Assembly: GCF_030812885.1 (NCBI RefSeq)
Contig: NZ_JAUSTO010000012.1
Span: forward strand, 3,533 to 67,532
Direction of reading: 5' to 3'
DNA from: Moryella indoligenes
GTDB lineage: Bacteria > Bacillota > Clostridia > Lachnospirales > Lachnospiraceae
Length of the DNA stretch: 64,000 nucleotides
A program made the translations under genes and the position numbers. Positions within the stretch are counted from its first letter, which is position 1; every line of letters begins with the position of its first letter. Under the pieces are notes generated by a model. That model was not told the DNA's origin, searched no databases, and saw nothing but the letters and a program-made list of their open reading frames with translations. Shown here piece by piece: positions 1 to 7,781 of this stretch.

Positions 1-476
1 TCCATATAATACTGATAAACCTTTTCATTCCCACAATATCTCATGTAACACCGATGAAATTTTGTTTCATTAATCACCCAGTCCTCATACTGAATGCTGG
101 CTCTGGCGGAAATTTGTTTCCTCATCTCTTCCAAAACAGCATCCAATTCTGCAATCATCTCCGTATGTTCGCGAGCTTCTTTAATAATATTATCCGCATA
201 AAATATCTCACACATAAGACGTGCTTCAAGAGCATCAATCAGTTCAGAATTCGTGTACCTTTTCACAATCATGCTGCGTCTTGGCAAATCCTCAACGTAT
301 CCTTCCGCCACCAAACGATTCAACGCATCCTTTATTGGAGTATGGCTAACACCAAGCTCCTCTGATAACTCTCGTACAATTAATTTCTTTCCTGCAGGAT
401 ATTTCCCTGTATAAATCTTATTTCTAATTGAACTCGCTATATTATCCACCAATGATCTATCAATATTTTTATCCAC
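1..476 (-). CDS. GntR-family transcriptional regulator (partial, 3' end outside window)
   Basis: Reading the minus strand from a GTG at 476 gives an open frame running off the window edge. The N-terminal third is a GntR winged helix: a helix-turn-helix reads RELSEELGVSHTPIKDALNR, followed by LVAEGYVEDLPRRSMIVK. After it comes a helical segment rich in E, A and R, as in FadR/FCD effector domains. GTG is chosen because an in-frame stop lies about 25 codons upstream and AGAGGG precedes it by about 4 nt; a TTG a few codons later is possible. It diverges from the aldolase and sugar kinase, so it is probably their local repressor responding to a sugar acid or sugar phosphate. Family is clear, ligand unknown. 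The gene is AT-rich like its two neighbours. Confidence 0.85.
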   Translation of the reverse strand, partial: MDKNIDRSLVDNIASSIRNKIYTGKYPAGKKLIVRELSEELGVSHTPIKDALNRLVAEGYVEDLPRRSMIVKRYTNSELIDALEARLMCEIFYADNIIKEAREHTEMIAELDAVLEEMRKQISARASIQYEDWVINETKFHRCYMRYCGNEKVYQYYM

Positions 477-564
477 TTCGCCCTCTTTTTTACCTAAATT
501 TTTTTATTTATTTGCATACTATCACATTTCAAACCTTAATTAAACTCTATTTTTAGTCTAAATT

Positions 565-593
565 ATTATATATTTTTTGTATAATATCCACAA
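565..593 (-). promoter_or_regulatory. Putative promoter of the GntR gene
   Basis: On the minus strand TTGTGG (593-588), a 17-nt spacer and TATAAT (570-565) precede the GntR gene. The divergent 477-700 interval is extremely AT-rich and also holds TATAAT at 642-647 facing the aldolase, without a good -35 box. Interleaved A/T inverted repeats there could be GntR operators, but the base composition makes such matches weak evidence. Confidence 0.4.
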
Positions 594-700
594 ATATATC
601 GCTGCTTTTTTATTTATATATATATTAATTTAATTATTTGTTATAATATCGATATGTAGTTTTTACTTATATTTTTTACCCAAATTTATGGAGGCAACAA

Positions 701-1336
701 GTGAGATCAACAGATATAATTCCAAAATTATTAAACTATTGCCATATGATTCAAGCAAAAGGTTTAACCTGTGGCTCAGGCGGAAATATCAGTCTTATGT
801 GTGATGACGGCGTACTCATAACTCCTTCAGGAAAAAGTTTTGAGTCGCTTTCTGCTTCTGATTTTGTTTTATTACGCGAGGATGGCTCTTACCTTTCATG
901 TAACGGCCTTGTTCCTTCAAAAGAATGGAGAATGCATTTAATGTGCTACAAAAAAAATACTGTCAGGGCCGTCGTACATTTACACAGTACATTTTCTGTT
1001 ATTCTGGCTTGCTCAAATAACATTAATAAAGAATGCGCCATCCCAATATACACCCCCGGTTACGGTATGCGCGTTGGCCGTTTACCGTTAATCCCATATG
1101 CAACGCCTGGATCTCAAGAGCTTAGTACAATGGTTTATTCAGCATTAAAAAGCCACAAGGCTGTGCTACTGCAAAATCATGGATATATAGTCACCGATAG
1201 TTCTTTGGAATCTGCAATTAATACAGCTGAAGAAATCGAAGAAGAGGCAAAATTACACGTGTTTTTACGCGGACAAGGCATAACCCTAACCGGTGTTCAA
1301 CAGCAACAGTTGGGAATCACAGATCCAATCATATAA
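701..1336 (+). CDS. Class II aldolase (L-fuculose-phosphate aldolase / ribulose-phosphate epimerase family)
   Basis: A 211-residue protein of the zinc-dependent class II aldolase/adducin family, normally 210-230 residues. The phosphate-binding GSGGNIS motif is near residue 26. The predicted catalytic Glu75 (SKEW) and zinc ligands His93 and His95 (VVHLHS) and His160 (LLQNHG) are all present, so it should be active. Such enzymes cleave a sugar 1-phosphate to dihydroxyacetone phosphate plus an aldehyde, or epimerise L-ribulose 5-phosphate. The start is GTG, 6 nt after TGGAGG; an ATG at 688 is out of frame. It is followed 35 bp later by an FGGY kinase, so the pair probably phosphorylates then cleaves or epimerises one sugar. 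Substrate cannot be told from sequence. No sugar permease lies nearby within the window. AT-rich compared with most of the window. Confidence 0.85.
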   Translation: MRSTDIIPKLLNYCHMIQAKGLTCGSGGNISLMCDDGVLITPSGKSFESLSASDFVLLREDGSYLSCNGLVPSKEWRMHLMCYKKNTVRAVVHLHSTFSVILACSNNINKECAIPIYTPGYGMRVGRLPLIPYATPGSQELSTMVYSALKSHKAVLLQNHGYIVTDSSLESAINTAEEIEEEAKLHVFLRGQGITLTGVQQQQLGITDPII

Positions 1337-1371
1337 CTTCAGACAACTTCTGTTATTCAAAAGGAGCTTTC

Positions 1372-2892
1372 ATGAAAAACCATTCTGCTATTACATTATT
1401 AGGAATTGATATCGGCACTACCGGCACTAAATGTACCCTTTATAATAAAGATAGCACTATAATAGCACAGGCCTACACCGAATACCCTATGATACACCCG
1501 CGTCCCGAATGGACCGAGCAGAATCCTGACGTTTGGTGGCAGGCAACCTGTTCCAATCTAAAACAAATTTTCGCTGATAAAAAGATTAATCCAGCTGAGA
1601 TTGCAGCCATTGGGCTTAGTTGTACCAATGCAATCACCATAGTAGACAAAAATGGCATTCCTTTATATAACGCAATTGGTCACCAGGATAAACGCGCAGA
1701 CAAAGAAGTTGAATGGCTCAAAAAAAATATCGGCAATGACCTTATCGAATCTCATTGTAACAATCAGTTAGCTAAGGGCTCTTTTAGTTTACCTTCTATA
1801 AAATGGTTTTTTAATCATTTCCCAAAATTATCTACCAAAGCATATAAAATATTAATGCCCAGTGGGTATATAATATATAAACTAACCGGAATATTTTCGA
1901 TGAATATTCCCAGAATGAGTTTAACTCTATTAGGAAATATCCATACCGAACAATGGGACGCAGAGATTGCAAACAAGGCCGGAATCCCCGCAAGAATTTT
2001 ACCTCCGCTATACGAACCTACAGACATAGTAGGCGTTGTAACCGAAACCGCCGCAAAGATAACCGGATTAACTGCAGGTACACCAGTGTGCGCAGGATGC
2101 CTCGATACAGTCGTCTCTACCCTCGCTTCAGGGGCTGTCAACGTTAATGATATGGCTATTACCATTGGAAGCAGCGCACGAATCTGTTATATTTCTGACC
2201 AGCTACCTCTTAATCACAAATTATTAACCACAAGATCTCCTTACAAAGGTCTTTATACTATAATACAGTCCACGGATAACGCCGGGGTTTCATTACGTTG
2301 GTTCCGAGATGTTTTTGGACGGGCAATAGAATCCGATGCCCGCACACGCGGTTGGAGTATCTATGACTATATGGATTACATGGCTGCACAGGTTTATCCC
2401 GGTTCTGGTGGCTTGATTTATCTTCCCTATTTAAATGGAGAAAAAGCCCCTATTTGGAATTCTAAAGCCAAGGGCGTTTTTTTTGGCATTTCCTTGGACA
2501 CCACATATGCCACATTTATACGCGCGATAATGGAAGGTGTTGCTTTTTCAATCAAACACTGTTTAGAAGAATTCCCAAAGTCAAATCCCTCCAACGCCCC
2601 TATTCCCATTGGGGGCGGCGGTGCCCAAAGCCAAATATGGTGTCAAATTATATCTGATGTATTAAATCTCCCCGTAATACAATTAAAAACATCAGAAACA
2701 GAAACCCTTGGCGATATGATAATTGCTGCGCAAAGCGTTGGAATCAAAGAAATCACCAACGAATACGGAAAAGAACTTGCCTCACACGGAGCTTTAATAG
2801 TTCCCAATATCGACAACGCAAAATTGTATAACCGCCAATATCAAAAATATAAAAATATATATATTCATTTAAAGGATGATTTTGATACTTAA
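1372..2892 (+). CDS. FGGY-family carbohydrate kinase (xylulokinase-like)
   Basis: 506 residues, the usual FGGY length. The N-terminal ATPase fold begins GIDIGTTGTKCTLY (about 11-24), the family phosphate-binding loop. The predicted catalytic base is Asp245 in AGCLDTVVS, and the C-terminal nucleotide-binding segment is the glycine-rich IGGGGAQSQIWCQIISDVL. TEQNPDVWW near residue 50 is typical of the xylulokinase/gluconokinase branch. It would phosphorylate a pentulose or related sugar with ATP, supplying the upstream aldolase. An AAGGAG ribosome site precedes the ATG. It shares an AT-rich composition and A/T-ending codons with its two neighbours but not with the rest of the window, suggesting joint acquisition. 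Exact substrate unknown. Confidence 0.85.
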   Translation: MKNHSAITLLGIDIGTTGTKCTLYNKDSTIIAQAYTEYPMIHPRPEWTEQNPDVWWQATCSNLKQIFADKKINPAEIAAIGLSCTNAITIVDKNGIPLYNAIGHQDKRADKEVEWLKKNIGNDLIESHCNNQLAKGSFSLPSIKWFFNHFPKLSTKAYKILMPSGYIIYKLTGIFSMNIPRMSLTLLGNIHTEQWDAEIANKAGIPARILPPLYEPTDIVGVVTETAAKITGLTAGTPVCAGCLDTVVSTLASGAVNVNDMAITIGSSARICYISDQLPLNHKLLTTRSPYKGLYTIIQSTDNAGVSLRWFRDVFGRAIESDARTRGWSIYDYMDYMAAQVYPGSGGLIYLPYLNGEKAPIWNSKAKGVFFGISLDTTYATFIRAIMEGVAFSIKHCLEEFPKSNPSNAPIPIGGGGAQSQIWCQIISDVLNLPVIQLKTSETETLGDMIIAAQSVGIKEITNEYGKELASHGALIVPNIDNAKLYNRQYQKYKNIYIHLKDDFDT

Positions 2893-2947
2893 TTTCACAG
2901 TATAAAAGCTCTGATTTTAGAAACGAAAATGTTCTTCGTAGTCATGG

Positions 2948-2971
2948 CCACCAGCCTAGCCGGTGGTTTTT
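2948..2971 (+). terminator. Rho-independent terminator after the FGGY kinase
   Basis: CCACCAGC, a CTA loop and GCCGGTGG form a stem with 7 of 8 bases paired, followed directly by TTTTT. It lies 56 bp after the kinase stop and fits transcript termination on the plus strand. Hairpins of this look also occur at ends of small IS200-type elements, an alternative here. Confidence 0.55.
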
Positions 2972-3011
2972 ATCTAAGGCTAAAACCGATTGGTGTCCCA
3001 CCTAGGTTTTT

Positions 3012-3108
3012 GTTTCCTGTTCACTTTTCGTGTTCCGAAAAATGAGCAGGAAACATGCCATACCAACAAGCGTGGGGGCTGTTGTTAAAAAAAAACAACA
3101 GCCCCCAC
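3012..3108. repeat. Two large palindromes between convergent genes
   Basis: The first inverted repeat pairs 3012-3030 with 3036-3054 (17 of 19 positions, 5-nt loop). The second is perfect: 3072-3086 pairs with 3094-3108 (15 bp, GTGGGGGCTGTTGTT) around a loop of seven A. Neither has a U-tract directly after it, so they are not textbook terminators, although they lie between convergent genes. They also sit where AT-rich DNA gives way to GC-rich DNA. Confidence 0.6.
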
Positions 3109-3153
3109 TAAGAATTATTCAAGAAATCTCTCAATATTAGTCCAAGCGCAAAA

Positions 3154-4023
3154 TTACTTCACCACCAATTCTCTCTTCATCACCCGCTCTGCGGCCTCCA
3201 CCACATGCTTGGCGAGCACTGCCGAGGTCACAGTTCCGACCCCGCCCGGCACCGGGGTGATCGCCTCCACGACAGGCTCGACCTCATCAAAGCATACATC
3301 TCCGCAGATGTTTCCGTCCTGATCCTGATTGATTCCGACGTCCAGCACCACCTGCCCCGGAGACACATATTCTCTCGTCACCAGCCCGGCGCAGCCTGCG
3401 GCGGAGATCAGGATCTCCGCATTTCTTGCGTGTGCGGCGGTGTCTACCGTATCAATATGGCACATGGTCAGTGTCGCGCAGCGGTTTAAGAGCATGGCTC
3501 CGACCGGTCTCCCGATAACCAGGCTCGCACCGATCACTGTAACACGGGCGCTCCTTACCTGATAGCCATAAAAATCCAGTATCTCCATGCATGCCTGCGC
3601 TGTGCTCGGCGGAAAGCTCCCCTTCCCGCCGGTAAACACATCTCCCAGTGCTCCGCGGGTGATGCCGTCCATATCCTTCTCCGGATTAAGCAGTGCGCAT
3701 ACTTCACGCTCCGCCTCCGGATCCGGAAGCGGGCGAAACATCAGACAGCCGTGAATCTCTTCCCGCTCATTGATCTCCCGTATACAGGAGAGCAGCGCCT
3801 CTCTCGAACAGTCTTCCGGGAGCACATAGCGCTGCACTGCGATGCCCAGCTTCTCACAGCGTTTTCCAGCGCCGCGTTCATAGGCCACATCCGCCGGGCG
3901 CTCCCCCAGCCGCACAGTCGCAAGCGTCGGCACGACACCTCTCTCCCTAAGCTTCTTCACCCGCTCCGCAAGCTCCGCGCTGATTGCTGCGGCAACCGGA
4001 GCGCCCTTCAGTAATCTTGCCAT
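3154..4023 (-). CDS. folD: FolD-type methylenetetrahydrofolate dehydrogenase (cyclohydrolase residues altered)
   Basis: 289 residues of the FolD family, which interconverts methylene-, methenyl- and formyl-tetrahydrofolate in the cytoplasm. The Rossmann segment VIGASLVIGRPVGAML, the folate-site Asp in EKDMDGI and the C-terminal ITPVPGGVG motif are intact. The conserved catalytic lysine of the YxxxK motif is replaced by Ala52 (YERGA), and the conserved Gln of the VQLPLP motif is Phe96 (MFRPLP). In characterised enzymes these two residues are needed for cyclohydrolase activity, so this member may be mainly a dehydrogenase. ATG at 4023 is preferred over an upstream GTG because GGAGGGAGAAGG immediately precedes it. 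It follows the TSUP permease by 22 bp, so the two are probably co-transcribed. One-carbon units from histidine breakdown could be a source of substrate. Confidence 0.88.
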   Translation of the reverse strand: MARLLKGAPVAAAISAELAERVKKLRERGVVPTLATVRLGERPADVAYERGAGKRCEKLGIAVQRYVLPEDCSREALLSCIREINEREEIHGCLMFRPLPDPEAEREVCALLNPEKDMDGITRGALGDVFTGGKGSFPPSTAQACMEILDFYGYQVRSARVTVIGASLVIGRPVGAMLLNRCATLTMCHIDTVDTAAHARNAEILISAAGCAGLVTREYVSPGQVVLDVGINQDQDGNICGDVCFDEVEPVVEAITPVPGGVGTVTSAVLAKHVVEAAERVMKRELVVK

Positions 4024-4045
4024 ACCTTCTCCCTCCGCCACACTT

Positions 4046-4810
4046 CTACAGCAACTCCGACACTACCTTCAGAAACAGCAGAACCAGCACTGCCAGCATG
4101 ATGGGCCGCACAATTTTACTGCCCTTCTCCATCACCATTCCTGAGCCGATATAAGCCCCCAGCATATTGCAGAGCGCCGCGGCTGCCCCGAGCGGAATGA
4201 GCACGGTCCCGTTCATCAGAAAGATCACCAGGGAGGTCAGGTTGCTGGTGAGATTGATCGCCTTTGTCTGTCCATTCGCAGTGGCCATGCTGAGCTTTGA
4301 AAAAATTGTCAGCAGCACTATGAGAAAGGTTCCGGTCCCCGGGCCATACAGCCCATCATACATCCCGACCGCAAAGGCAGCGAGCGTCGCGCTGATATAG
4401 CTCCTCCGGGTGATGCGCTCATGTTCCTTCCCGATATCCTTCAGTATGTGCTTGTTCAGTACGGCAAAAGCAACAAGAGGCAATATTGCCAGAAGAATAA
4501 CCAGCATCACCCGCTCGTCCAGGCGGAGGGAAATGTGTGCGCCCAGCGAGGAACCAACGACCGCCGCTACAATTGTCGGCAGCGCCAGACTCCAGTTGAT
4601 CATCTTCTTTCTCGCAAAACGCACAGTGGCGAGCGTAGTTCCGCAGGCGGAGGAGAGCTTGTTGGTTCCAACCGCGAGGTGCACCGGCAGGCCCGCAAAA
4701 AGGAAGGCCGGGAGCGAGATTAGCCCGCCTCCGCCTCCGATGGCGTCTACCAGACCCGCCACAAAAACCAGCGGGCATACAATCAAAAACGTGAGCGGTG
4801 TGAGTGACAT
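4046..4810 (-). CDS. TSUP (TauE/SafE) family membrane permease
   Basis: About 254 residues with eight or so hydrophobic segments. The family hallmarks are the glycine-rich AGLVDAIGGGGGLISLP motif in the first helix and AVGTNKLSS shortly after, with a second half that repeats the pattern (GMYDGLYGPGTGTFLIV). TSUP proteins export or import sulfite, sulfoacetate or other small organic anions. An upstream in-frame ATG at 4930 exists, but a good promoter lies inside that extension and AAAGGACGG precedes the ATG at 4810, so the shorter form is annotated. It is probably co-transcribed with folD downstream. Substrate is unknown; neighbouring genes do not identify it. Confidence 0.85.
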   Translation of the reverse strand: MSLTPLTFLIVCPLVFVAGLVDAIGGGGGLISLPAFLFAGLPVHLAVGTNKLSSACGTTLATVRFARKKMINWSLALPTIVAAVVGSSLGAHISLRLDERVMLVILLAILPLVAFAVLNKHILKDIGKEHERITRRSYISATLAAFAVGMYDGLYGPGTGTFLIVLLTIFSKLSMATANGQTKAINLTSNLTSLVIFLMNGTVLIPLGAAAALCNMLGAYIGSGMVMEKGSKIVRPIMLAVLVLLFLKVVSELL

Positions 4811-4879
4811 TTCATTTCCGTCCTTTCCTGCCTGAGCGATGATCTGATATCTGCACAAGAACCCTGATTTCAGGGCTTC

Positions 4880-4909
4880 ATTATAGACCCGGAATACCTC
4901 TTCTGTCCA
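4880..4909 (-). promoter_or_regulatory. Putative sigma-A promoter of the TSUP permease gene
   Basis: Minus strand TGGACA (4909-4904), 18-nt spacer, TATAAT (4885-4880). Just downstream, 4863-4876 is a short perfect palindrome CCCTGA-TT-TCAGGG that would lie at the transcript start. The promoter supports the translation start at 4810. Confidence 0.55.
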
Positions 4910-4968
4910 CGCCAAAACAGCAGGCATCACTGTGCCGCAATATCTCTTTTCAAAAGTCCGCCTAAAAG

Positions 4969-5009
4969 GGACATCGCCGCCTGCTCCACAGGAGCAGGCG
5001 GCGATGTCC
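4969..5009 (-). terminator. Strong hairpin terminator after the 2-hydroxyacid dehydrogenase gene
   Basis: A perfect 19-bp stem (4969-4987 with 4991-5009) closes on an ACA loop. On the minus strand it is followed by CTTTT, so it should end the dehydrogenase transcript and separate it from the TSUP-folD unit. Confidence 0.75.
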
Positions 5010-5035
5010 TCTATATTTTGACTCTCATACCCTCA

Positions 5036-5983
5036 TCAATTAAAACCCATAACTTCCTTCACTTTGCCCGTGATGTAAACGCCGATATCTCTTGCCGCAT
5101 CCGTAGACTGAGCGCCGAGATGCGGAGTGATAATAAAGTTATCACAGTCAAACAGCGGGTTTGTGAACTCATCGTTTCCGCTGAGTCCGCTGCCGGCAAG
5201 CTCATTCTCCAGAACGTCAGAAGCATAGCCGCCAATTCCGCCTTCCTTCAGAGCCTCACACATATCTGCCTCATTGACGATGCCGCCGCGGCTCATGTTC
5301 AGAACCACTGCGCCGTCCTTCATCATCTTAATGGACTCCTTATTGAAGAGATCCTTGGTCTCCGGTGTCAGCGGAACGTGGATGGAGATAAAATCGGAAG
5401 CCTTGATCAGCTCCTCAACACCCATTCCCTTTGCGCCCTCTCTCTCAAAATCCTCCGGCTTTAAGTAGGGATCGTAGGCAACGATATCCATCTTGAACGC
5501 CTTGCCCAACTCACCGACACGGCGGCCAATGCGGCCAAAGCCCATGATGCCGAGCGTCTTTCCGCGAAGCTCGCGGCCGATGTACTTGTACTTATCCCAG
5601 ATGTGGTTGACCTTCACATCATAGTTTGCCGGGATGGTGTTTCTGGAGATGTCGAGCATCTTGGAGATCGTGAGCTCTGCGACCGCATTTGCATTGAGTC
5701 CGGGTGCGTTGAAGACCTGGATGCCCTTCTCCTTCGCATACTCCATATCGACGTGATTCAGGCCAACTGCGCAGACACCGATGACCTTCAGCTGCTTAGC
5801 TGCGTCAAGGATATCTCTGTCAATCTTCGGATCAACGCGCATAATCAGCACATCGACATCTGCGATCTCCTTTATCATCTCTTCCTTGGAGAGCGGCTTC
5901 CCATCAGAGGTTTTGACCTCCATATATTTCTTCAGCTCTTCTGCGATTCCGGCATATACCGCATCGGTAATCAAGCATTTCAT
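5036..5983 (-). CDS. D-isomer-specific 2-hydroxyacid dehydrogenase
   Basis: 315 residues, the usual length. The NAD-binding motif GFGRIG (Gly148, Gly150, Gly153) is followed by Asp171 at the end of the second strand, pointing to NAD(H) rather than NADP(H). The catalytic set is present: Arg232 in NMSRGG, an acidic residue in the DVLENE region, and His288 in ITPHLG. The family reduces a 2-oxoacid to the D-2-hydroxyacid; members include phosphoglycerate, lactate and 2-hydroxyglutarate dehydrogenases. The gene lies 224 bp downstream of gdhA on the same strand, which makes 2-oxoglutarate to D-2-hydroxyglutarate an attractive role, but the sequence is also SerA-like. GAAAGGAG precedes the ATG. Confidence 0.85.
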   Translation of the reverse strand: MKCLITDAVYAGIAEELKKYMEVKTSDGKPLSKEEMIKEIADVDVLIMRVDPKIDRDILDAAKQLKVIGVCAVGLNHVDMEYAKEKGIQVFNAPGLNANAVAELTISKMLDISRNTIPANYDVKVNHIWDKYKYIGRELRGKTLGIMGFGRIGRRVGELGKAFKMDIVAYDPYLKPEDFEREGAKGMGVEELIKASDFISIHVPLTPETKDLFNKESIKMMKDGAVVLNMSRGGIVNEADMCEALKEGGIGGYASDVLENELAGSGLSGNDEFTNPLFDCDNFIITPHLGAQSTDAARDIGVYITGKVKEVMGFN

Positions 5984-6071
5984 AGTACAATTCTCCTTTC
6001 GCGATTTATCTGCTGTTCATCATTGCACGGCCGTACCCGGCTCAAGGCCAAAGCTCTGTCTGATAGTCAAA

Positions 6072-6096
6072 TGACCGGGCCCTGAGGGCCCGGTCA
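6072..6096 (-). terminator. Terminator hairpin downstream of gdhA
   Basis: TGACCGGGCCC and GGGCCCGGTCA form an 11-bp perfect stem with a TGA loop, followed on the minus strand by ATTTG. A second inverted repeat closer to gdhA pairs CAGGTTCCG (6127-6135) with CGGAACCTG (6150-6158). Together they give the gdhA mRNA a structured 3' end. Confidence 0.6.
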
Positions 6097-6207
6097 CACT
6101 CAATCCTCCGGATCAGCCCGTAGAACAGGTTCCGATCCAAGGGGGTGACCGGAACCTGTGCGGAGCTTATGAGCTCACCTTAAAGTGAACCGAGCGAAGC
6201 GCATGGA

Positions 6208-7563
6208 TTAATATGCGCGGCCCTGCTTAACCATAGCGTTGGCAACCTTCTCGAAGCCAACAATGTTTGCGCCTGCAACGAGGTTGTAGCCGAGGCCGTA
6301 CTTCTTGGCAGCCTCTGCGGAGTTGTCATGGATGCCCTTCATGATTCTGTGCAGCCACTTATCAACCTCTTCGCCCTCCCAGAACAGTCTCTCGGAGTTC
6401 TGAGACATCTCAAGTGCGGAAACGGAAACACCACCGCAGTTAACAGCCTTGGACGGAGCAACGATCATGTTCTTCTGCTCCATGAGGAACTTCAGAGCTT
6501 CGTTGGTGGTCGGCATGTTCGCAACCTCGATGTAGTACTTGATGCCGTTTGCAACGATCTTCTTTGCCTGCTCAAGGTCTACGTCGTTCTGAGTCGCGCA
6601 GGGCATAACGATATCAACATCCTTCAGGCCCCACGGCTTCTGGCCCGCAAAGAACTCAACGCCGAACTTGTCAGCATAATCCTGAACCTTGTTGCGGCCG
6701 GAAGCTCTCATCTCAAGCATGAAGTTGATCTTCTCCTCAGTCACAACGCCCTCCGGATCATAGACATATCCGTCCGGTCCGGACAGGGTAACAGCCTTTG
6801 CACCGAGTGCAGCGAGCTTCTTGCAGACGCCCCATGCAACATTACCAAAGCCTGCAACCGCAACTCTCTTGCCCTTCATCTCATCCTTCTCGTGCTCGAG
6901 TACGGACTGGAGATAGTAGACAGCACCGTAGCCGGTAGCCTCCGGACGGAATGCAGAGCCGCCGAACAGCGGATCCTTACCGGAAAGAGCACCGTTCGCA
7001 TAGGAGCCGGTCAGTCTTCTCCATGCACCGAACATATAACCGATCTCACGTCCGCCGACACCGAGGTCGCCAGCCGGGCAGTCAACATCCGGTCCGATGA
7101 ACTTATAGAGGCCCTGCATGAAGGACTGGCAGAATCTCTGGATTTCCTTATCGGACTTGCCGTTCGGATCGAAGTCCGCGCCGCCCTTTGCACCGCCGAT
7201 CGGCAGGGTGCTCAGCGCATCCTTGTAAACCTGCTCAAAACCGAGGAACTTGACAACAGACATATTTACGTTCGGAGCGAAACGAAGGCCGCCCTTGTAC
7301 GGTCCAATTGCAGAGTTGAACTGTACTCTGTAACCGGTATTGACGTGAAGCTTTCCGTTATCATCCTCCCACGGAACGCGGAACATGATGGTTCTCTCCG
7401 GCACTACCATTCTCTCGAGGATTGCATTCTCCTCATACTCCGGATGCGCATCAATCAGCGGGCTGAGAGAAGAAAGAACTTCCTCAACGGTCTGGCAGAA
7501 CTCAGGCTGATCGGCGTACTTCTTCTTGACGTCTTCAATCACTCTCTCGATATAAGCGTTCAT
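6208..7563 (-). CDS. gdhA: NADP-type glutamate dehydrogenase
   Basis: 451 residues, matching the hexameric small-subunit glutamate dehydrogenases (about 450). Substrate-site lysines are visible as Lys90 (GPYKGG), Lys114 (QVYKDA) and the catalytic Lys126 (PIGGAKGGADFDP). A Rossmann motif AGFGNVAWG is near residue 237, and the C-terminal glutamate-site helix VNCGGVSVSALEMSQN is intact. It interconverts glutamate with 2-oxoglutarate plus ammonia. This subfamily is often NADP-linked, but coenzyme use cannot be fixed by eye. AGGAGG precedes the ATG. It is placed between the glutamate transporter gltS and a 2-hydroxyacid dehydrogenase, and has its own promoter with repeated sites. In an amino-acid fermenter it could run in either direction. 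Confidence 0.95.
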   Translation of the reverse strand: MNAYIERVIEDVKKKYADQPEFCQTVEEVLSSLSPLIDAHPEYEENAILERMVVPERTIMFRVPWEDDNGKLHVNTGYRVQFNSAIGPYKGGLRFAPNVNMSVVKFLGFEQVYKDALSTLPIGGAKGGADFDPNGKSDKEIQRFCQSFMQGLYKFIGPDVDCPAGDLGVGGREIGYMFGAWRRLTGSYANGALSGKDPLFGGSAFRPEATGYGAVYYLQSVLEHEKDEMKGKRVAVAGFGNVAWGVCKKLAALGAKAVTLSGPDGYVYDPEGVVTEEKINFMLEMRASGRNKVQDYADKFGVEFFAGQKPWGLKDVDIVMPCATQNDVDLEQAKKIVANGIKYYIEVANMPTTNEALKFLMEQKNMIVAPSKAVNCGGVSVSALEMSQNSERLFWEGEEVDKWLHRIMKGIHDNSAEAAKKYGLGYNLVAGANIVGFEKVANAMVKQGRAY

Positions 7564-7644
7564 GTAACATTCCTCCTATAAAATTATAAAGGTTAATGTG
7601 TTCATGGTGCAATTCATCTAGCGATGAATCATATCATAGCTTCC

Positions 7645-7710
7645 ATTATATACTATTTCTACAGGAACGGTTATCAGACTTCTCTATGCGGTTATCGCGG
7701 ATAGCGATAG
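7645..7710 (-). promoter_or_regulatory. gdhA promoter with twin GATAACCG sites and a hairpin
   Basis: On the minus strand TATAAT lies at 7650-7645. The expected -35 position has no consensus but is covered by GATAACCG (7675-7668), and an identical GATAACCG lies exactly 21 bp further upstream (7696-7689), two helical turns away. Beside it is a small palindrome, ATCGC-GGATA-GCGAT (plus strand, about 7693-7707). A missing -35 with phased direct repeats is the usual layout for an activator-dependent promoter. Confidence 0.5.
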
Positions 7711-7781
7711 GCAACCCGTTAACGCGCTGAACAGCTGACGTCTTCTGCACTCCGGAGCGTCCCATTCCCGCTTATGCTGTT

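Noticed and set aside
54..365. Plus-strand frame opposite the GntR regulator
   Set aside because: No ribosome site or family likeness; the minus strand encodes a clear helix-turn-helix regulator.
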